A stretch of 64,000 nucleotides of DNA, taken from contig NZ_SMYN01000008.1 of assembly GCF_004959935.1 (NCBI RefSeq), positions 352-64,351 on the forward strand, written 5' to 3'. The notes under the pieces were generated by a model. It saw nothing but the letters and a program-made list of their open reading frames with translations. It did not search any database and was not told the origin of the DNA. This stretch comes from Falsirhodobacter xinxiangensis. Its GTDB lineage: Bacteria; Pseudomonadota; Alphaproteobacteria; Rhodobacterales; Rhodobacteraceae. A program made the position numbers and the translations under genes. This document shows positions 33,966-42,758 of the stretch, one piece after another; position 1 is the stretch's first letter, and each line of letters opens with the position of its first letter.

Positions 33966-34700
33966 ATGTCAGACATCGCGATCCAAGCCGCCGAACTGCT
34001 GCGCCGTGCCGAAACCGGCGACAAGCTTGACCGCCTGCCCGACGGGTTGGTGCCGACGGACGAGGCGCAGGCCTATGCCATTCAGGATGCGGTTCTGGGC
34101 GATCTGCCCGTCGCCGCGTGGAAGGTCGCCGCGATCCGCGCGCCGGGGCCGCTGCAAACCTCGCCGCTTTCGGACGACATGGTGATCGAGGGCAGCCTGC
34201 CGCCCCATCTGCGCGCGCCCGAGATCGAGGTGGAAATCGCCATCCGCATCGACACCGACCTTCCCCCGCGCGAGGGCGATTATGACGAGGCCGAGGTTCT
34301 GGCCGCGCTTGGCCCCGCCTATGCCGCGATCGAGGTGATCGAGTCGCGCTTCGTCAGCCGGAAGGAGGCCGAGAAGGTTTCCGTTCTGGCCGACCGCGCC
34401 AGCAGCGGCGGCGTCGTCATCGGGTCGGGCGTGTCGGATTGGCTGGATCTGGATTTCACCGCGCTGAACGTCTCGCTGGTGGGCGATGGGCCGATTGCGA
34501 CCGCCTCGGGGAATGCGACGGTGCAGCAGACGGTGCAGGCGCTGGTCTGGCTGGCGAACCACGCCTCGCGCCGGGGGATCGGGCTGCGGGCGGGGCAGTT
34601 CGTCATCACCGGATCGCGTATCGGGCCGATGCCGGTCGCGCCGGGCCAGCGGCTTGTCGCGGCGATCGAACGGATCGGCGAAGTGACGCTGGCCGTCTGA
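33966..34700 (+). CDS. 2-keto-4-pentenoate hydratase / FAH-family protein
   Basis: A 244-residue hydratase/fumarylacetoacetase family member. PEIEVEIAIRID and IEVIESRFV carry the acidic metal-ligand cluster typical of MhpD-like hydratases. It acts on 2-oxo acids with an enol form. It ends one base into the epimerase start (TGATG), so the two are translated together. Confidence 0.8.
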   Translation: MSDIAIQAAELLRRAETGDKLDRLPDGLVPTDEAQAYAIQDAVLGDLPVAAWKVAAIRAPGPLQTSPLSDDMVIEGSLPPHLRAPEIEVEIAIRIDTDLPPREGDYDEAEVLAALGPAYAAIEVIESRFVSRKEAEKVSVLADRASSGGVVIGSGVSDWLDLDFTALNVSLVGDGPIATASGNATVQQTVQALVWLANHASRRGIGLRAGQFVITGSRIGPMPVAPGQRLVAAIERIGEVTLAV

Positions 34701-35506
34701 TGTGGCTTGAGGCGGGCGATTATCGGCTGGAGGTTGCGCCGGAACGGGGCGCGAGCATCCTGCGCGCCGAATGGAGGGGCCGGCCGATCCTCGTGCCGCC
34801 CGAAGGGTGGCCGGCGATGAAGTCGGGGTGTTTCGTGATGGCGCCCTTTGCGAACCGGATTGCGGATGGGTGGTTCAGCTGGCGGGGGCGGGACCGGCAA
34901 CTGCCGTTGAACAGCCCGGACGAAGGGATGGCCGTGCATGGCTTCGTGCGCGACCGTCCGTGGCGGGTGGCGGGCGAAGGGGTGTTCGTGCTGGACTGGG
35001 GCGGCAACTGGCCGTTTCGGATCGAACAACGCATCGAGGTCACGCCCGGCGGGATCGCAATAAGCCTTTCGTTGCACAACACCGGAGATGCGGAAATGCC
35101 GTTCGGCATCGGTCTGCATCCATGGTTCTTCCGGCCCAAGGGAACGCGGCTGGTCTTCGCGTCGGGCGGGGCGCATTTGCGCGACGAAAGGGGACTGCCG
35201 CTGCCGGAACGCCGGGATTATCCGGAATTTACCGCGGGCGATACGCCCCCGTATCTGGATGGTTGTTTCACCGGATGGGATGGCCAAGCGCGCATTCTCT
35301 GGCCGGGTGCGGTGCTGGACATGCAGGCGGACGGGGCGTTGCGGTATCTGCATGTGTTCAACCCCGCCCATCGCGACGCGATCTGCGTCGAGCCGGTGAG
35401 CCATCTGCCCGATGCGGTCAACCGGCCGACCCTGCCGCAGATGGATGTGCTGGCCCCCGGCGAGATGCTTTCGGGGGCCATGTATCTGCGGGTGTCAGCC
35501 GTCTGA
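34700..35506 (+). CDS. Aldose 1-epimerase-like (galactose mutarotase family)
   Basis: A 268-residue beta-sandwich protein. HGFVRDRPW and GIGLHPWFF carry the two family His residues, with Glu in CVEPVSHLPDA as the likely base. It interconverts anomers of an aldose, and could help feed the sugar-acid route at the left of the window. ATG 34700 overlaps the previous stop by one base. Confidence 0.85.
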   Translation: MWLEAGDYRLEVAPERGASILRAEWRGRPILVPPEGWPAMKSGCFVMAPFANRIADGWFSWRGRDRQLPLNSPDEGMAVHGFVRDRPWRVAGEGVFVLDWGGNWPFRIEQRIEVTPGGIAISLSLHNTGDAEMPFGIGLHPWFFRPKGTRLVFASGGAHLRDERGLPLPERRDYPEFTAGDTPPYLDGCFTGWDGQARILWPGAVLDMQADGALRYLHVFNPAHRDAICVEPVSHLPDAVNRPTLPQMDVLAPGEMLSGAMYLRVSAV

Positions 35507-35716
35507 ATCCTCGTCCGGCGGCGACATCGGCGCGGCCTCGGGCTGGCCGGAACTGCCGCGTCCGGCGCCTTCCTCGTTCGGGGCGGGAGGCTGTTCCACC
35601 TCCGGCTCCGGCTGGGTTTCGGGCGGCGGCGGGGGAGGGGGCGCGGGCTGTTCCTGCGCATGGGCCGCACCGCCCAAAGCCAGAAGGATCGCCGTCGCGG
35701 CAAGCTGAAGTCGCAT
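35495..35716 (-). CDS. Small secreted Pro/Glu-rich protein
   Basis: A 73-residue protein with a signal peptide (cleavage after AHA, about residue 20) and then a low-complexity acidic proline-rich tail with seven prolines in a row. AAGGAAAGGA precedes ATG 35716. Its end overlaps the epimerase gene by 12 bases. No family recognised; likely periplasmic and disordered. Confidence 0.6.
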   Translation of the reverse strand: MRLQLAATAILLALGGAAHAQEQPAPPPPPPPETQPEPEVEQPPAPNEEGAGRGSSGQPEAAPMSPPDEDSDG

Positions 35717-35825
35717 CTGTTTTCCTTTCCTTGCTTTGGGGTGCAACCGGAAGGGCGGCGCAAGGTTCCCTTGCCAAGCGCGGTCCCCGGTGCGATGCCG
35801 GGCGCAGACATGAAGGAGAGATGAC

Positions 35826-36734
35826 ATGAAGATCCTCACCCTTGGGGCGATGCTTCTTTCGTCCGGCGCGGCATTTGCCGCCGATCTTGGCCCGCTGGTG
35901 ACCCCGGCGGAGGTGCAAAGCGCAGACCAGCCGCTGGTGCTGGACATCCGCGGCGAAGCTTACGGGCAGGGCCATATCGCAGGGGCGGTCGCCGCCCCCT
36001 ATGCGCTGTTCCGCGGCCCGGCCGAAAACCCCGGCGCGCTGGTGCCCGAGGATCAGCTGGAGGCGACGCTGCGGTCCTTGGGCGTCACCACCGACCGCCC
36101 CATCGTGATCGTGCATCAGGGCAAGGACGATTCCGATTTCGGATCGGCGGCGCGGGTCTATTGGACGCTGAAATCCTCGGGGCTGGAGCATCTGTCGATC
36201 CTGAATGGCGGGATGGCGGCCTGGGCCGATGCCGGCCTGCCGCTGGAGACGCGGGCGGTCGAGCCGGTGCCATCCGACATCAACATCGAGTTTTCCGACC
36301 GCTGGCTGGCCAAGGGTGACGAGGTGGCGCAGATCGTCGGCGGCCAGCGTCCGGCGCGGCTGCTGGATGCGCGGCCCGTCGCATTCTATCAGGGGCAGCA
36401 GTCGCACCCCGCCGCCACCAAGCCCGGCACGCTGCCGGGGGCGGAAAGCGTCGAACACTCCGTCTGGTTCAGCGGCCCGACCGAGGTGCTGGACGCCGCC
36501 GGTGCCGCCCGCGTCGCGAACGGTCTGGGCCTGAAGGACGGCGAGGAGGTCGTGGCCTTCTGCAACACCGGCCATTGGGCTGCGACCGAATGGTTCGCGC
36601 TGTCGGAACTGGCCGGGGTGCCGAACGTGAAACTCTATCCCGATTCCGTCGTAGGCTGGTCGCAGCAGGGGAACGAGATGGCGAACACGCCGGGGCTGCT
36701 GCAGAACCTCGTGAACCAGATCCGGGGGAATTGA
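35826..36734 (+). CDS. Periplasmic two-domain rhodanese (sulfurtransferase)
   Basis: A 302-residue protein with a signal peptide (cleavage near AFA, residue 18) and two rhodanese domains. Only the second has the active Cys (C246 in CNTGHWA); the first has Gln in its place, as usual for tandem rhodaneses. AAGGAGA precedes the start. Its stop overlaps the YeeE start (TGATG), suggesting it hands sulfane sulfur or thiosulfate to that transporter. Confidence 0.88.
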   Translation: MKILTLGAMLLSSGAAFAADLGPLVTPAEVQSADQPLVLDIRGEAYGQGHIAGAVAAPYALFRGPAENPGALVPEDQLEATLRSLGVTTDRPIVIVHQGKDDSDFGSAARVYWTLKSSGLEHLSILNGGMAAWADAGLPLETRAVEPVPSDINIEFSDRWLAKGDEVAQIVGGQRPARLLDARPVAFYQGQQSHPAATKPGTLPGAESVEHSVWFSGPTEVLDAAGAARVANGLGLKDGEEVVAFCNTGHWAATEWFALSELAGVPNVKLYPDSVVGWSQQGNEMANTPGLLQNLVNQIRGN

Positions 36735-37840
36735 TGACGGCAGTGGTGGCAAGTCCGGCGCTGGCGCGTCCGGCTTTGATCGCGGGGGCGCTGGCGGCGG
36801 TGCTGGCCGTCGCGCTGTTCGCGGGGGCGCGGTTCGGGCTGCTGCTGGCCATCGGCCTCGGCTTCGGCATGGTGCTGGAGGGGCTGCGCTTCGGCTTTGC
36901 TGGGCCGTGGCGGGCGATGATCCTGCGGCGCGAACCGGGGGGCATACTGGCGCAGCTTCTGGCGATCGGGCTGGTGGCGGTGGCGGCGTTCCCGCTGATC
37001 GCCGCCCATCCGGGCGAGATCGGCGGCGCGGCGGCTCCCATCGGCTGGGCGATGGCGGGGGGCGCCTTCGTCTTCGGCGCGGCGATGCAGGTTGTGCTGG
37101 GCTGCGGGTCGGGCACGCTGGTCAATGCCGGAAGCGGCAATCCGGTCGGGCTGCTGGCACTGCCCTTCTTTGCCATCGGCAGCTTCGCGGGGGCCTATCA
37201 TCTGATGTGGTGGACGGGGCTGGGCGCGCTGCCCGTTCTGGTGCTGGAGGGGACGGGCGGGCTGATGCTGACGCTGGGCCTTCTGGCGGCGGTGGCGGTG
37301 GTCGTGCTGGCCCTGGCCGCGCCGGGCACGCGGCGGGTGCCGGGGCGGCTGGTGCTGGCGGCAGCCTTGGTCGCGGCACTGGCGGTGGGCAATCTGGTCG
37401 TGTCGGGGCAGCCTTGGGGCGTCGTCTATGGCCTTGGGCTGTGGGCGGCGAAGGGGGCGGTTGCGCTTGGGGCGGACCTGTCGGGGTCGCCCTTCTGGGC
37501 TGCGCCGGGCAATGCCGCGCGGTTGCAGGCAAGCATCCTGACCGACGTGACCACGCTGACCAACCTTGGCCTGATCGGCGGCGCGTTCCTGATCGCAAGC
37601 TGGCGGGGGCTGGGGCAGGCGCTGCCGAAGCTGCCGCTGCGGGCATGGATCGCGACGGCGGTGGCGGGGCTGGTGCTGGGCTATTCCTCGCGCCTTGCCT
37701 TCGGCTGCAATGTGGGGGCGTTCTTCTCCGGCATCTCGACCGGGAGCCTGCATGGCTGGGTCTGGTTCGCCGCCGGGTTCGCGGGATCGTTCGTGGGCGT
37801 GCGTTTGCGCCCCGCCCTTGGGTTGGAGGGTCGGGCATGA
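36734..37840 (+). CDS. YeeE/YedE-family (TsuA-like) sulfur-compound transporter
   Basis: A 368-residue inner-membrane protein with about ten TM segments and the family Cys motifs GCGSGTLVNAGSGN and LAFGCNVGAFFSG, in which the Cys residues relay thiosulfate through the channel. It follows the rhodanese gene without gap and overlaps the small downstream gene in ATGA. Confidence 0.9.
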   Translation: MTAVVASPALARPALIAGALAAVLAVALFAGARFGLLLAIGLGFGMVLEGLRFGFAGPWRAMILRREPGGILAQLLAIGLVAVAAFPLIAAHPGEIGGAAAPIGWAMAGGAFVFGAAMQVVLGCGSGTLVNAGSGNPVGLLALPFFAIGSFAGAYHLMWWTGLGALPVLVLEGTGGLMLTLGLLAAVAVVVLALAAPGTRRVPGRLVLAAALVAALAVGNLVVSGQPWGVVYGLGLWAAKGAVALGADLSGSPFWAAPGNAARLQASILTDVTTLTNLGLIGGAFLIASWRGLGQALPKLPLRAWIATAVAGLVLGYSSRLAFGCNVGAFFSGISTGSLHGWVWFAAGFAGSFVGVRLRPALGLEGRA

Positions 37841-38001
37841 CGCGCCGCACCACCGCCCCCTTGGCCCTCGCGCTGCTTGGGCTGCTGATCCTGTTCGACC
37901 ACGCGACGTCCGATCTGAACCCCTATCGCGCGCCGCCGATGCTGGCGCTCGGCTCCGGCACGGCGGCGGTTGGGGGCTTCTGCGGCGCGCTGCCGCAATG
38001 A
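37837..38001 (+). CDS. Small membrane protein linked to YeeE
   Basis: A 54-residue protein with one N-terminal hydrophobic helix (residues 8-20) and a Gly-rich end, GSGTAAVGGFCGALPQ. The ATG overlaps the YeeE stop. No family recognised. Its stop abuts the convergent glutaredoxin gene. Confidence 0.6.
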   Translation: MTRRTTAPLALALLGLLILFDHATSDLNPYRAPPMLALGSGTAAVGGFCGALPQ

Positions 38002-38718
38002 TCAATGCGCGGTGGCCAGCATCCAGCCGGCCATCGCCACCATCATCACGTTTTCGGTCAGCGACAGGAACCCGAGCGGGACCGTGCTGGACCCGCCGAC
38101 GCAGGCGCATTTCAGGTCGCGCCGGTCGATATAGACCGCCTTCAGCACCGACACCGCCCCGATCGTGCCGATGACCAGTGCCAATGGCGCCGACAGCCAT
38201 GTCAGCACCCCCGCGATCATCAGCACCCCGGCCAGCCCTTCGGCAAAGGGATAGGCATAGGCGTAAGGCACCCACCGCCGCGCCAGCAGGTCGTAGTTCA
38301 GGAACATCGTCGCGAACCCGTCGAGGTTCTGAAGCTTGATCAGCGCCAGCGCCACCATGCTGAAGGCGACGAACCATTCGGCGGCGCGCAGGGTCAGGGC
38401 GCTGCCGAACGCGGCATGGCTGGCGGCAAGCGCCATCAGCGCCGTCATCGCGAACAGCGCGATCACCGGGCGATAGCGGTTGGCCGGGCGCAGGCCGAAA
38501 TGACGACGCAGATCGTCAATGCCGCCGATCCGCGTGCCGCCGATGAAGACCTGCGGCACCGTCGCGACGCCGTGTTCGGCCTTGAACGCATCCACCTGCG
38601 GGCGGGTGGTCAGGTGCCGATCCTCCACCCGGTAGCCTTTGCGGCGCAGCAGGTGTTTCGCCTTCATCCCGTGCGGGCAGGAAAGCGTGCGAAAGATGGT
38701 GGCGGTTCTGTCTGTCAT
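38002..38718 (-). CDS. Glutaredoxin-MauE fusion membrane protein
   Basis: A 238-residue protein: an N-terminal glutaredoxin domain (residues 1-75) with TVPQVFIGG, the cis-Pro region, and active site C14-P-H-G17 with only one Cys; then four TM segments matching the MauE/DoxX redox family (EWFVAFSMVALALIKL). CACVGGS near residue 210 supplies more cysteines. It is transcribed from a mer-like promoter divergent from a MerR gene. A role in thiol or metal handling is inferred. Confidence 0.8.
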   Translation of the reverse strand: MTDRTATIFRTLSCPHGMKAKHLLRRKGYRVEDRHLTTRPQVDAFKAEHGVATVPQVFIGGTRIGGIDDLRRHFGLRPANRYRPVIALFAMTALMALAASHAAFGSALTLRAAEWFVAFSMVALALIKLQNLDGFATMFLNYDLLARRWVPYAYAYPFAEGLAGVLMIAGVLTWLSAPLALVIGTIGAVSVLKAVYIDRRDLKCACVGGSSTVPLGFLSLTENVMMVAMAGWMLATAH

Positions 38719-38745
38719 GGGATTGCCGATGTTGCCTCGGCACGG

Positions 38746-38776
38746 GTATAACTTCCGGACCATGGTACGGAGTCAA
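38746..38776 (-). promoter_or_regulatory. mer-type operator/promoter with 19-bp spacer
   Basis: On the minus strand TTGACT (38776-38771) and TTATAC (38751-38746) are 19 bp apart, the over-long spacing of MerR-activated promoters. The spacer has the dyad CCGTACC-ATG-GTCCGG, almost the classical merO sequence. It lies between the divergent MerR and glutaredoxin-MauE genes. Confidence 0.85.
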
Positions 38777-38778
38777 GC

Positions 38779-39150
38779 ATGAAAATCGGTGCTTTCGCGC
38801 AAGCGGGCGGCGTCGGGGTGGAAACCGTCCGTTTCTATCAACGCAGGGGGCTGCTGGCGGTGCCGGATGCGGAAGGGGTGCGCCGGTATTCCGCCGCCGA
38901 CCTGCGCCGCCTGCTGTTCATCCGCAAGGCCCAAGGCGCGGGCTTCACGCTGGAGGAGATCCGCGAGTTGCTGGCGCTGGATTCGGGCCATGACCATGCG
39001 CGGGCGCGCGAATTGGCGGCGGCACGGCTGGGCGCGCTGGACCGGCAGATCGCGGAACTGACGCAGGCGCGGGCTGCGCTGCACCGGCTGGCCGATTGCT
39101 GTGCGCGGCAGGCGTCGGGACCGTGCCCGATCCTTGCCGCCTTCGACTAA
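38779..39150 (+). CDS. MerR-family regulator, Hg-type without Cys82
   Basis: A 123-residue MerR: HTH (AGGVGVETVRFYQRRGLL), long dimerisation helix, and a metal loop with Cys107, Cys108 and Cys116 (DCCARQASGPCPI). These align with Cys117 and Cys126 of Tn501 MerR, but the third Hg ligand, Cys82, is replaced by His73 in SGHDH. It may sense a different metal or a thiol compound. ATG 38779 lies at the edge of the operator. Confidence 0.88.
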   Translation: MKIGAFAQAGGVGVETVRFYQRRGLLAVPDAEGVRRYSAADLRRLLFIRKAQGAGFTLEEIRELLALDSGHDHARARELAAARLGALDRQIAELTQARAALHRLADCCARQASGPCPILAAFD

Positions 39151-39548
39151 CGCCGGTCATAGGCCGCCTGCGCGGCGGCGACCTCGGGCATCTTCGCCTC
39201 GGCCCAGTCGATCATCAGGCGCAGCGCATCCAGAAGGCCGCGACCCAGCGGGGTAATGCGGTATTCGACCTCGACCGGGACGGTGGGGCGGACGTGGCGC
39301 GTGACCAGCCCGTCGCGTTCCAGCGACCGCAGCGTCTGGCTCAGCATCTTTTGCGATATGCCTTGGATGCGGCGCTTCAGGGCGTTGTGGCGCAGATCCT
39401 GCCCGCCCAGAAGGGTCAGGATCAGGACGCTCCATTTGTCGCCGATGCGGTCCAGAAGCTGCCGCGTCGGGCAATCGGCGGCAAAGACATCGCCATGGCG
39501 GGCGGTCACCTCGGGGTGACCTTGTAGGGTGCAGGTGCCGTCTTGCAT
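39147..39548 (-). CDS. HxlR-family transcriptional regulator
   Basis: A 133-residue winged-helix protein: DCPTRQLLDRIGDKWSVLILTLL and the wing RHVRPTVPVEVEYRITPLG are hallmarks. Cys in CPTRQ is the conserved redox/ligand Cys of the family. It is divergent from the NAD(P)-binding gene with an operator-like repeat between. Confidence 0.9.
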   Translation of the reverse strand: MQDGTCTLQGHPEVTARHGDVFAADCPTRQLLDRIGDKWSVLILTLLGGQDLRHNALKRRIQGISQKMLSQTLRSLERDGLVTRHVRPTVPVEVEYRITPLGRGLLDALRLMIDWAEAKMPEVAAAQAAYDRR

Positions 39549-39571
39549 GGCCGGTATCCGATGTGATCCAA

Positions 39572-39586
39572 GTAACCATCAGTTAC
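39572..39586. promoter_or_regulatory. HxlR-type operator GTAAC-CATCA-GTTAC
   Basis: A perfect 5-bp inverted repeat in the 54-bp gap between the divergent HxlR and oxidoreductase genes. HxlR proteins usually bind such sites and control the divergent oxidoreductase. Confidence 0.55.
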
Positions 39587-39602
39587 CACAAGGAGCCGGG
39601 AT

Positions 39603-40205
39603 ATGAAAGTCGCAGTATTGGGTGCAAGCGGTCGCGCCGGGTCGGAGATCGTGCAGGAACTGGCCCGCCGGGGGCATGAGGTGCGGGCCATCGCCCGCCA
39701 CCCCGGAAGCGTTCCGGCAGGGGTCACGGCGGTGGCGGGGGATGCGTCGGATGCCGGGGCGCTGGCCGGGCTGATCGCGGGATCGGATGCGGTGATCAGC
39801 GCGCTGCATCACGACATCCCGGCCAGCACGATCCTTGCTGCGCTGCGCGAGGCGGGCGTGCCACGGCTTCTGGTGACGGGCGGCGCAGGCAGTCTTCAGG
39901 TCGCGGATGGCACGCGGCTGATCGATACGCCGGACTTCCCCGAGGAATGGCGTGCCTTTGCGCAGAAGGGCGTCGCGTTTCTGCAAGACCTGCGGGCCGA
40001 GACGCAGATCGACTGGACCTTCTTTTCCCCCGCCGCCCTGATCTTCGAAGGGCCGCGCACGGGGGTGTTCCGGCTGGGCACCGACAGGCTGGTCGTGAAT
40101 GACAAGGGCGACAGCAGCATCAGCTTTGCCGACTTCGCCATCGCGATGGTGGACGAGCTGGAGCAGCACCGCCACCCCCGCGCGCGCTTCACCGCCGCGT
40201 ATTGA
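39603..40205 (+). CDS. NAD(P)H-binding atypical SDR
   Basis: A 200-residue NAD(P)-binding protein with VLGASGRAGSEIV at the start and LVTGGAGSL mid-way, similar to YwnB/NmrA-like proteins. No catalytic YxxxK is visible, so it may be a sensor or an unusual reductase. AAGGAG precedes it. It is divergent from, and probably regulated by, HxlR. Confidence 0.8.
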   Translation: MKVAVLGASGRAGSEIVQELARRGHEVRAIARHPGSVPAGVTAVAGDASDAGALAGLIAGSDAVISALHHDIPASTILAALREAGVPRLLVTGGAGSLQVADGTRLIDTPDFPEEWRAFAQKGVAFLQDLRAETQIDWTFFSPAALIFEGPRTGVFRLGTDRLVVNDKGDSSISFADFAIAMVDELEQHRHPRARFTAAY

Positions 40206-40211
40206 AGATGT

Positions 40212-40231
40212 GCCGCCCCGGTGGGGGCGGC
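40212..40231. terminator. Strong hairpin between convergent genes
   Basis: GCCGCCCC-GGTG-GGGGCGGC, an 8-bp GC stem with a 4-nt loop, between stops at 40205 and 40239. Confidence 0.7.
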
Positions 40232-40238
40232 GCTTTCG

Positions 40239-41678
40239 TCAGATCTTGGGGATGATCGGCTGCGGCCGGGTCAGCATTTCCGGGCGCAGCACGGCGTCCA
40301 GCTGCTCTTTCGGCATCAGACCCTTTTCCAGCACCAGCTCATACACGCCGCGCCCGGTCTGGTGGGCCTCCAGCGCGATGTCGGTCGCGTGACGATAGCC
40401 GATATAGGGGTTCAGCGCGGTGACGATGCCGATGGACTGCTCGACCATCTCGCGCAGGCGTTCGCGGTTGGCGGTGATGCCGCGCACGCAATGCACCTCC
40501 AGCGTCCGGCAGGCGGCGGTCAGGTGGGCGATGGACCGTGCGAGAGAGTAGAAGATGATCGGCTCGAACGCATTCAGCTGAAGCTGGCCCGCCTCGGCGG
40601 CCATGGTGATGGTGACGTCGTTGCCGATCACTTCGAACGCGACCTGGTTCACCACCTCGGGGATCACCGGGTTCACCTTGCCGGGCATGATCGACGATCC
40701 CGCCTGACGCGCGGGCAGGTTTATCTCGTTGAACCCGGCGCGGGGGCCGGAGGACAGAAGGCGCAGGTCATTGCAGGTCTTGGACAGCTTGACCGCAACG
40801 CGTTTCAGCACGCCCGAAAGCTGCACGAAGGCGCCGCAATCCTGCGTCGCTTCGATCAGATCGGGCGAGGTTACAAGCTCCACCCCCACGATGGCCGACA
40901 GTTTCGCGCGCACGGTCGCGGCGTAATCGGGGTGGGCGGTGATGCCGGTGCCGATGGCGGTGGCGCCAAGGTTGATCTCGCGGATCAGCTGGACGGCTTC
41001 GGTCAGGCGGGATTCATCCTCGGACAGCATCAGCGCATAGGTGCCGAATTCCTGTCCCAGCGTCATCGGAACGGCGTCCTGAAGCTGCGTGCGGCCCATC
41101 TTCAGAACGTCGGCGAATTCGGCGGATTTGCCGGCGAAGGCGTCGCGCAGGCTGCCCATCGCGGAAACCAGCCGCGCGATGCCGACCCATGCCGCCAGTT
41201 TCAGCGCGGTGGGATAGACGTCGTTGGTCGATTGGCCAAGGTTCACATGTTCGTTCGGGTGCAGGTGGCGATAGTCGCCCCGCTGATGGCCCATGAGTTC
41301 CAGCGCGCGGTTGGCGATGACTTCGTTGGCGTTCATGTTGGTGGAGGTGCCCGCGCCGCCCTGGATCAGGTCCACGACGAACTGATCGCGCAGCGCGCCA
41401 GCGCGGATTTCGCGGCAGGCGGCGACGATGGCGTTGCCGCGCGGCTCGTCCAGAAGCCCAAGCTCCATGTTCGCCTCGGCTGCGGCTTCCTTGATCGCGG
41501 CAAGGGCGACGATCAGGTCCGGCGTGTCCAGCAGGCGCTGGCCCGAGATCGGGAAGTTCTCTACGGCCCGCAGGGTGTGGACGCCGTAATAGACGGCCTG
41601 GGGAACGTCGCGGTCGCCGATCAAATCATGCTCGATCCGGGTGCGGAGAGGTTCGATGGCGGCGTCGGGGGATGACAT
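40239..41678 (-). CDS. aspA: Aspartate ammonia-lyase
   Basis: A 479-residue fumarase/aspartase family enzyme with the signature GSSIMPGKVNP, TSTNMNANEVIANRA and HPNEHVNLGQSTNDVYPTA. These match aspartase rather than class II fumarase. It converts aspartate to fumarate and ammonia in the cytoplasm. AAGGAAAT precedes ATG 41678; a 12-residue longer frame is less likely. It is downstream of a LysR gene on the same strand. Confidence 0.88.
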   Translation of the reverse strand: MSSPDAAIEPLRTRIEHDLIGDRDVPQAVYYGVHTLRAVENFPISGQRLLDTPDLIVALAAIKEAAAEANMELGLLDEPRGNAIVAACREIRAGALRDQFVVDLIQGGAGTSTNMNANEVIANRALELMGHQRGDYRHLHPNEHVNLGQSTNDVYPTALKLAAWVGIARLVSAMGSLRDAFAGKSAEFADVLKMGRTQLQDAVPMTLGQEFGTYALMLSEDESRLTEAVQLIREINLGATAIGTGITAHPDYAATVRAKLSAIVGVELVTSPDLIEATQDCGAFVQLSGVLKRVAVKLSKTCNDLRLLSSGPRAGFNEINLPARQAGSSIMPGKVNPVIPEVVNQVAFEVIGNDVTITMAAEAGQLQLNAFEPIIFYSLARSIAHLTAACRTLEVHCVRGITANRERLREMVEQSIGIVTALNPYIGYRHATDIALEAHQTGRGVYELVLEKGLMPKEQLDAVLRPEMLTRPQPIIPKI

Positions 41679-41756
41679 CGTGATTTCCTTCGAAATGGTC
41701 ACGAAGGAAGACATAGGTCCAGTGCCGCCGGACCGCCAATGCTGTTGCGTTCTGGG

Positions 41757-42653
41757 TTATTCCGTTTGCGCATAGTTCCGGGCCGCCGCCGCCCAGACCT
41801 TTTCCAGCAGCCCGCGCCCGCGTTCGGCGTCGCGGTAAAGGCGTATCTCCATCGGCAGCTCGGGGGCGACCACCTCCAGCCGTCCTGCCGCGATGTCCGC
41901 TTCGACCAGCGATTTGGGCAGCCATGCGATGCCGTGCCCCTCCAACGCCATGAACTTAAGCGCCTCGGCCATCGAGTTTTCGTTGATATGCGCGATATAG
42001 GTTTCAGGCGCGCCCGGTTGCCCCTGCGCCAGCGACGACAGCAGCCCAAGGAAAGATCCCTTGGAATATTGCAGCATCGGCAGGCGCGCACCGCCGGCGC
42101 GCCAATACGGGATGCGCGCGGGGTCGGCCACGGCGACCAGACGATCCTCGCCCACCGTCAGAAAGGGAAAGCGCGACGGGTTCAGCGGCACCGGCACGCT
42201 GGGATGGTGGAAGGTCAGCATCAGGTCATACCCGCCCTCGACCAGCGCCTGAATGCAGATGGTGTAATTTTCGGGCAGCACCCGGCTGGGAATGTCGCCC
42301 ATCAGCGCGCGGATCTGGTTCAGCCAGCGCGGCAGGAACGTGACCGTCAGCGTGTGCAGCGCGGTGATCGCGACGGTTGCGGGGCGGCCCCCGTCCTTGC
42401 GCCCGCCAAGGCTGGCACGGGTCTGATAGGTCAGGCGCACGATCTCCTCCGCCGCCTCGCGGAAGGCGCGGCCATCGGCGGTCAGCGTGACGGGATAGGT
42501 GCCGCGGTCGAACAGGTCCGCGCCCAGCCACACCTCCAGCGACCGGATGCGGCGGCTGAAGGCCGATTGCGTGACGTTCCGCGCCTCGGCCGAGCGGGAG
42601 AAGCTGCGCGTTTCGGCCAGCGACAGGAAATCCTCCAGCCATTTGAGTTCCAT
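41757..42653 (-). CDS. LysR-family transcriptional regulator
   Basis: A 298-residue LysR protein: winged HTH (FLSLAETRSFSRSAEARNVTQSAFSRRIRSLE) and a substrate-binding domain. It lies 78 bp upstream of aspA on the same strand and is divergent from the response regulator gene. It could control aspA; no T-N11-A site was resolved with confidence. Confidence 0.88.
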   Translation of the reverse strand: MELKWLEDFLSLAETRSFSRSAEARNVTQSAFSRRIRSLEVWLGADLFDRGTYPVTLTADGRAFREAAEEIVRLTYQTRASLGGRKDGGRPATVAITALHTLTVTFLPRWLNQIRALMGDIPSRVLPENYTICIQALVEGGYDLMLTFHHPSVPVPLNPSRFPFLTVGEDRLVAVADPARIPYWRAGGARLPMLQYSKGSFLGLLSSLAQGQPGAPETYIAHINENSMAEALKFMALEGHGIAWLPKSLVEADIAAGRLEVVAPELPMEIRLYRDAERGRGLLEKVWAAAARNYAQTE

Positions 42654-42758
42654 CGCCCGCCCCCTTGATGCCGCCCCCATGATAGAAGCCGTGCGCGGCG
42701 GGCGGAAGGGTTGACGGGACGCGCGTCTGCCATGAAGACAAGGCGGCGGAGGATTGCG

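Noticed and set aside
35495-35716. Pro-rich secreted protein as a further exported bacteriocin-type peptide
   Set aside because: It has an ordinary Sec signal peptide, no double-glycine leader, and is 20 kb from the exporter.
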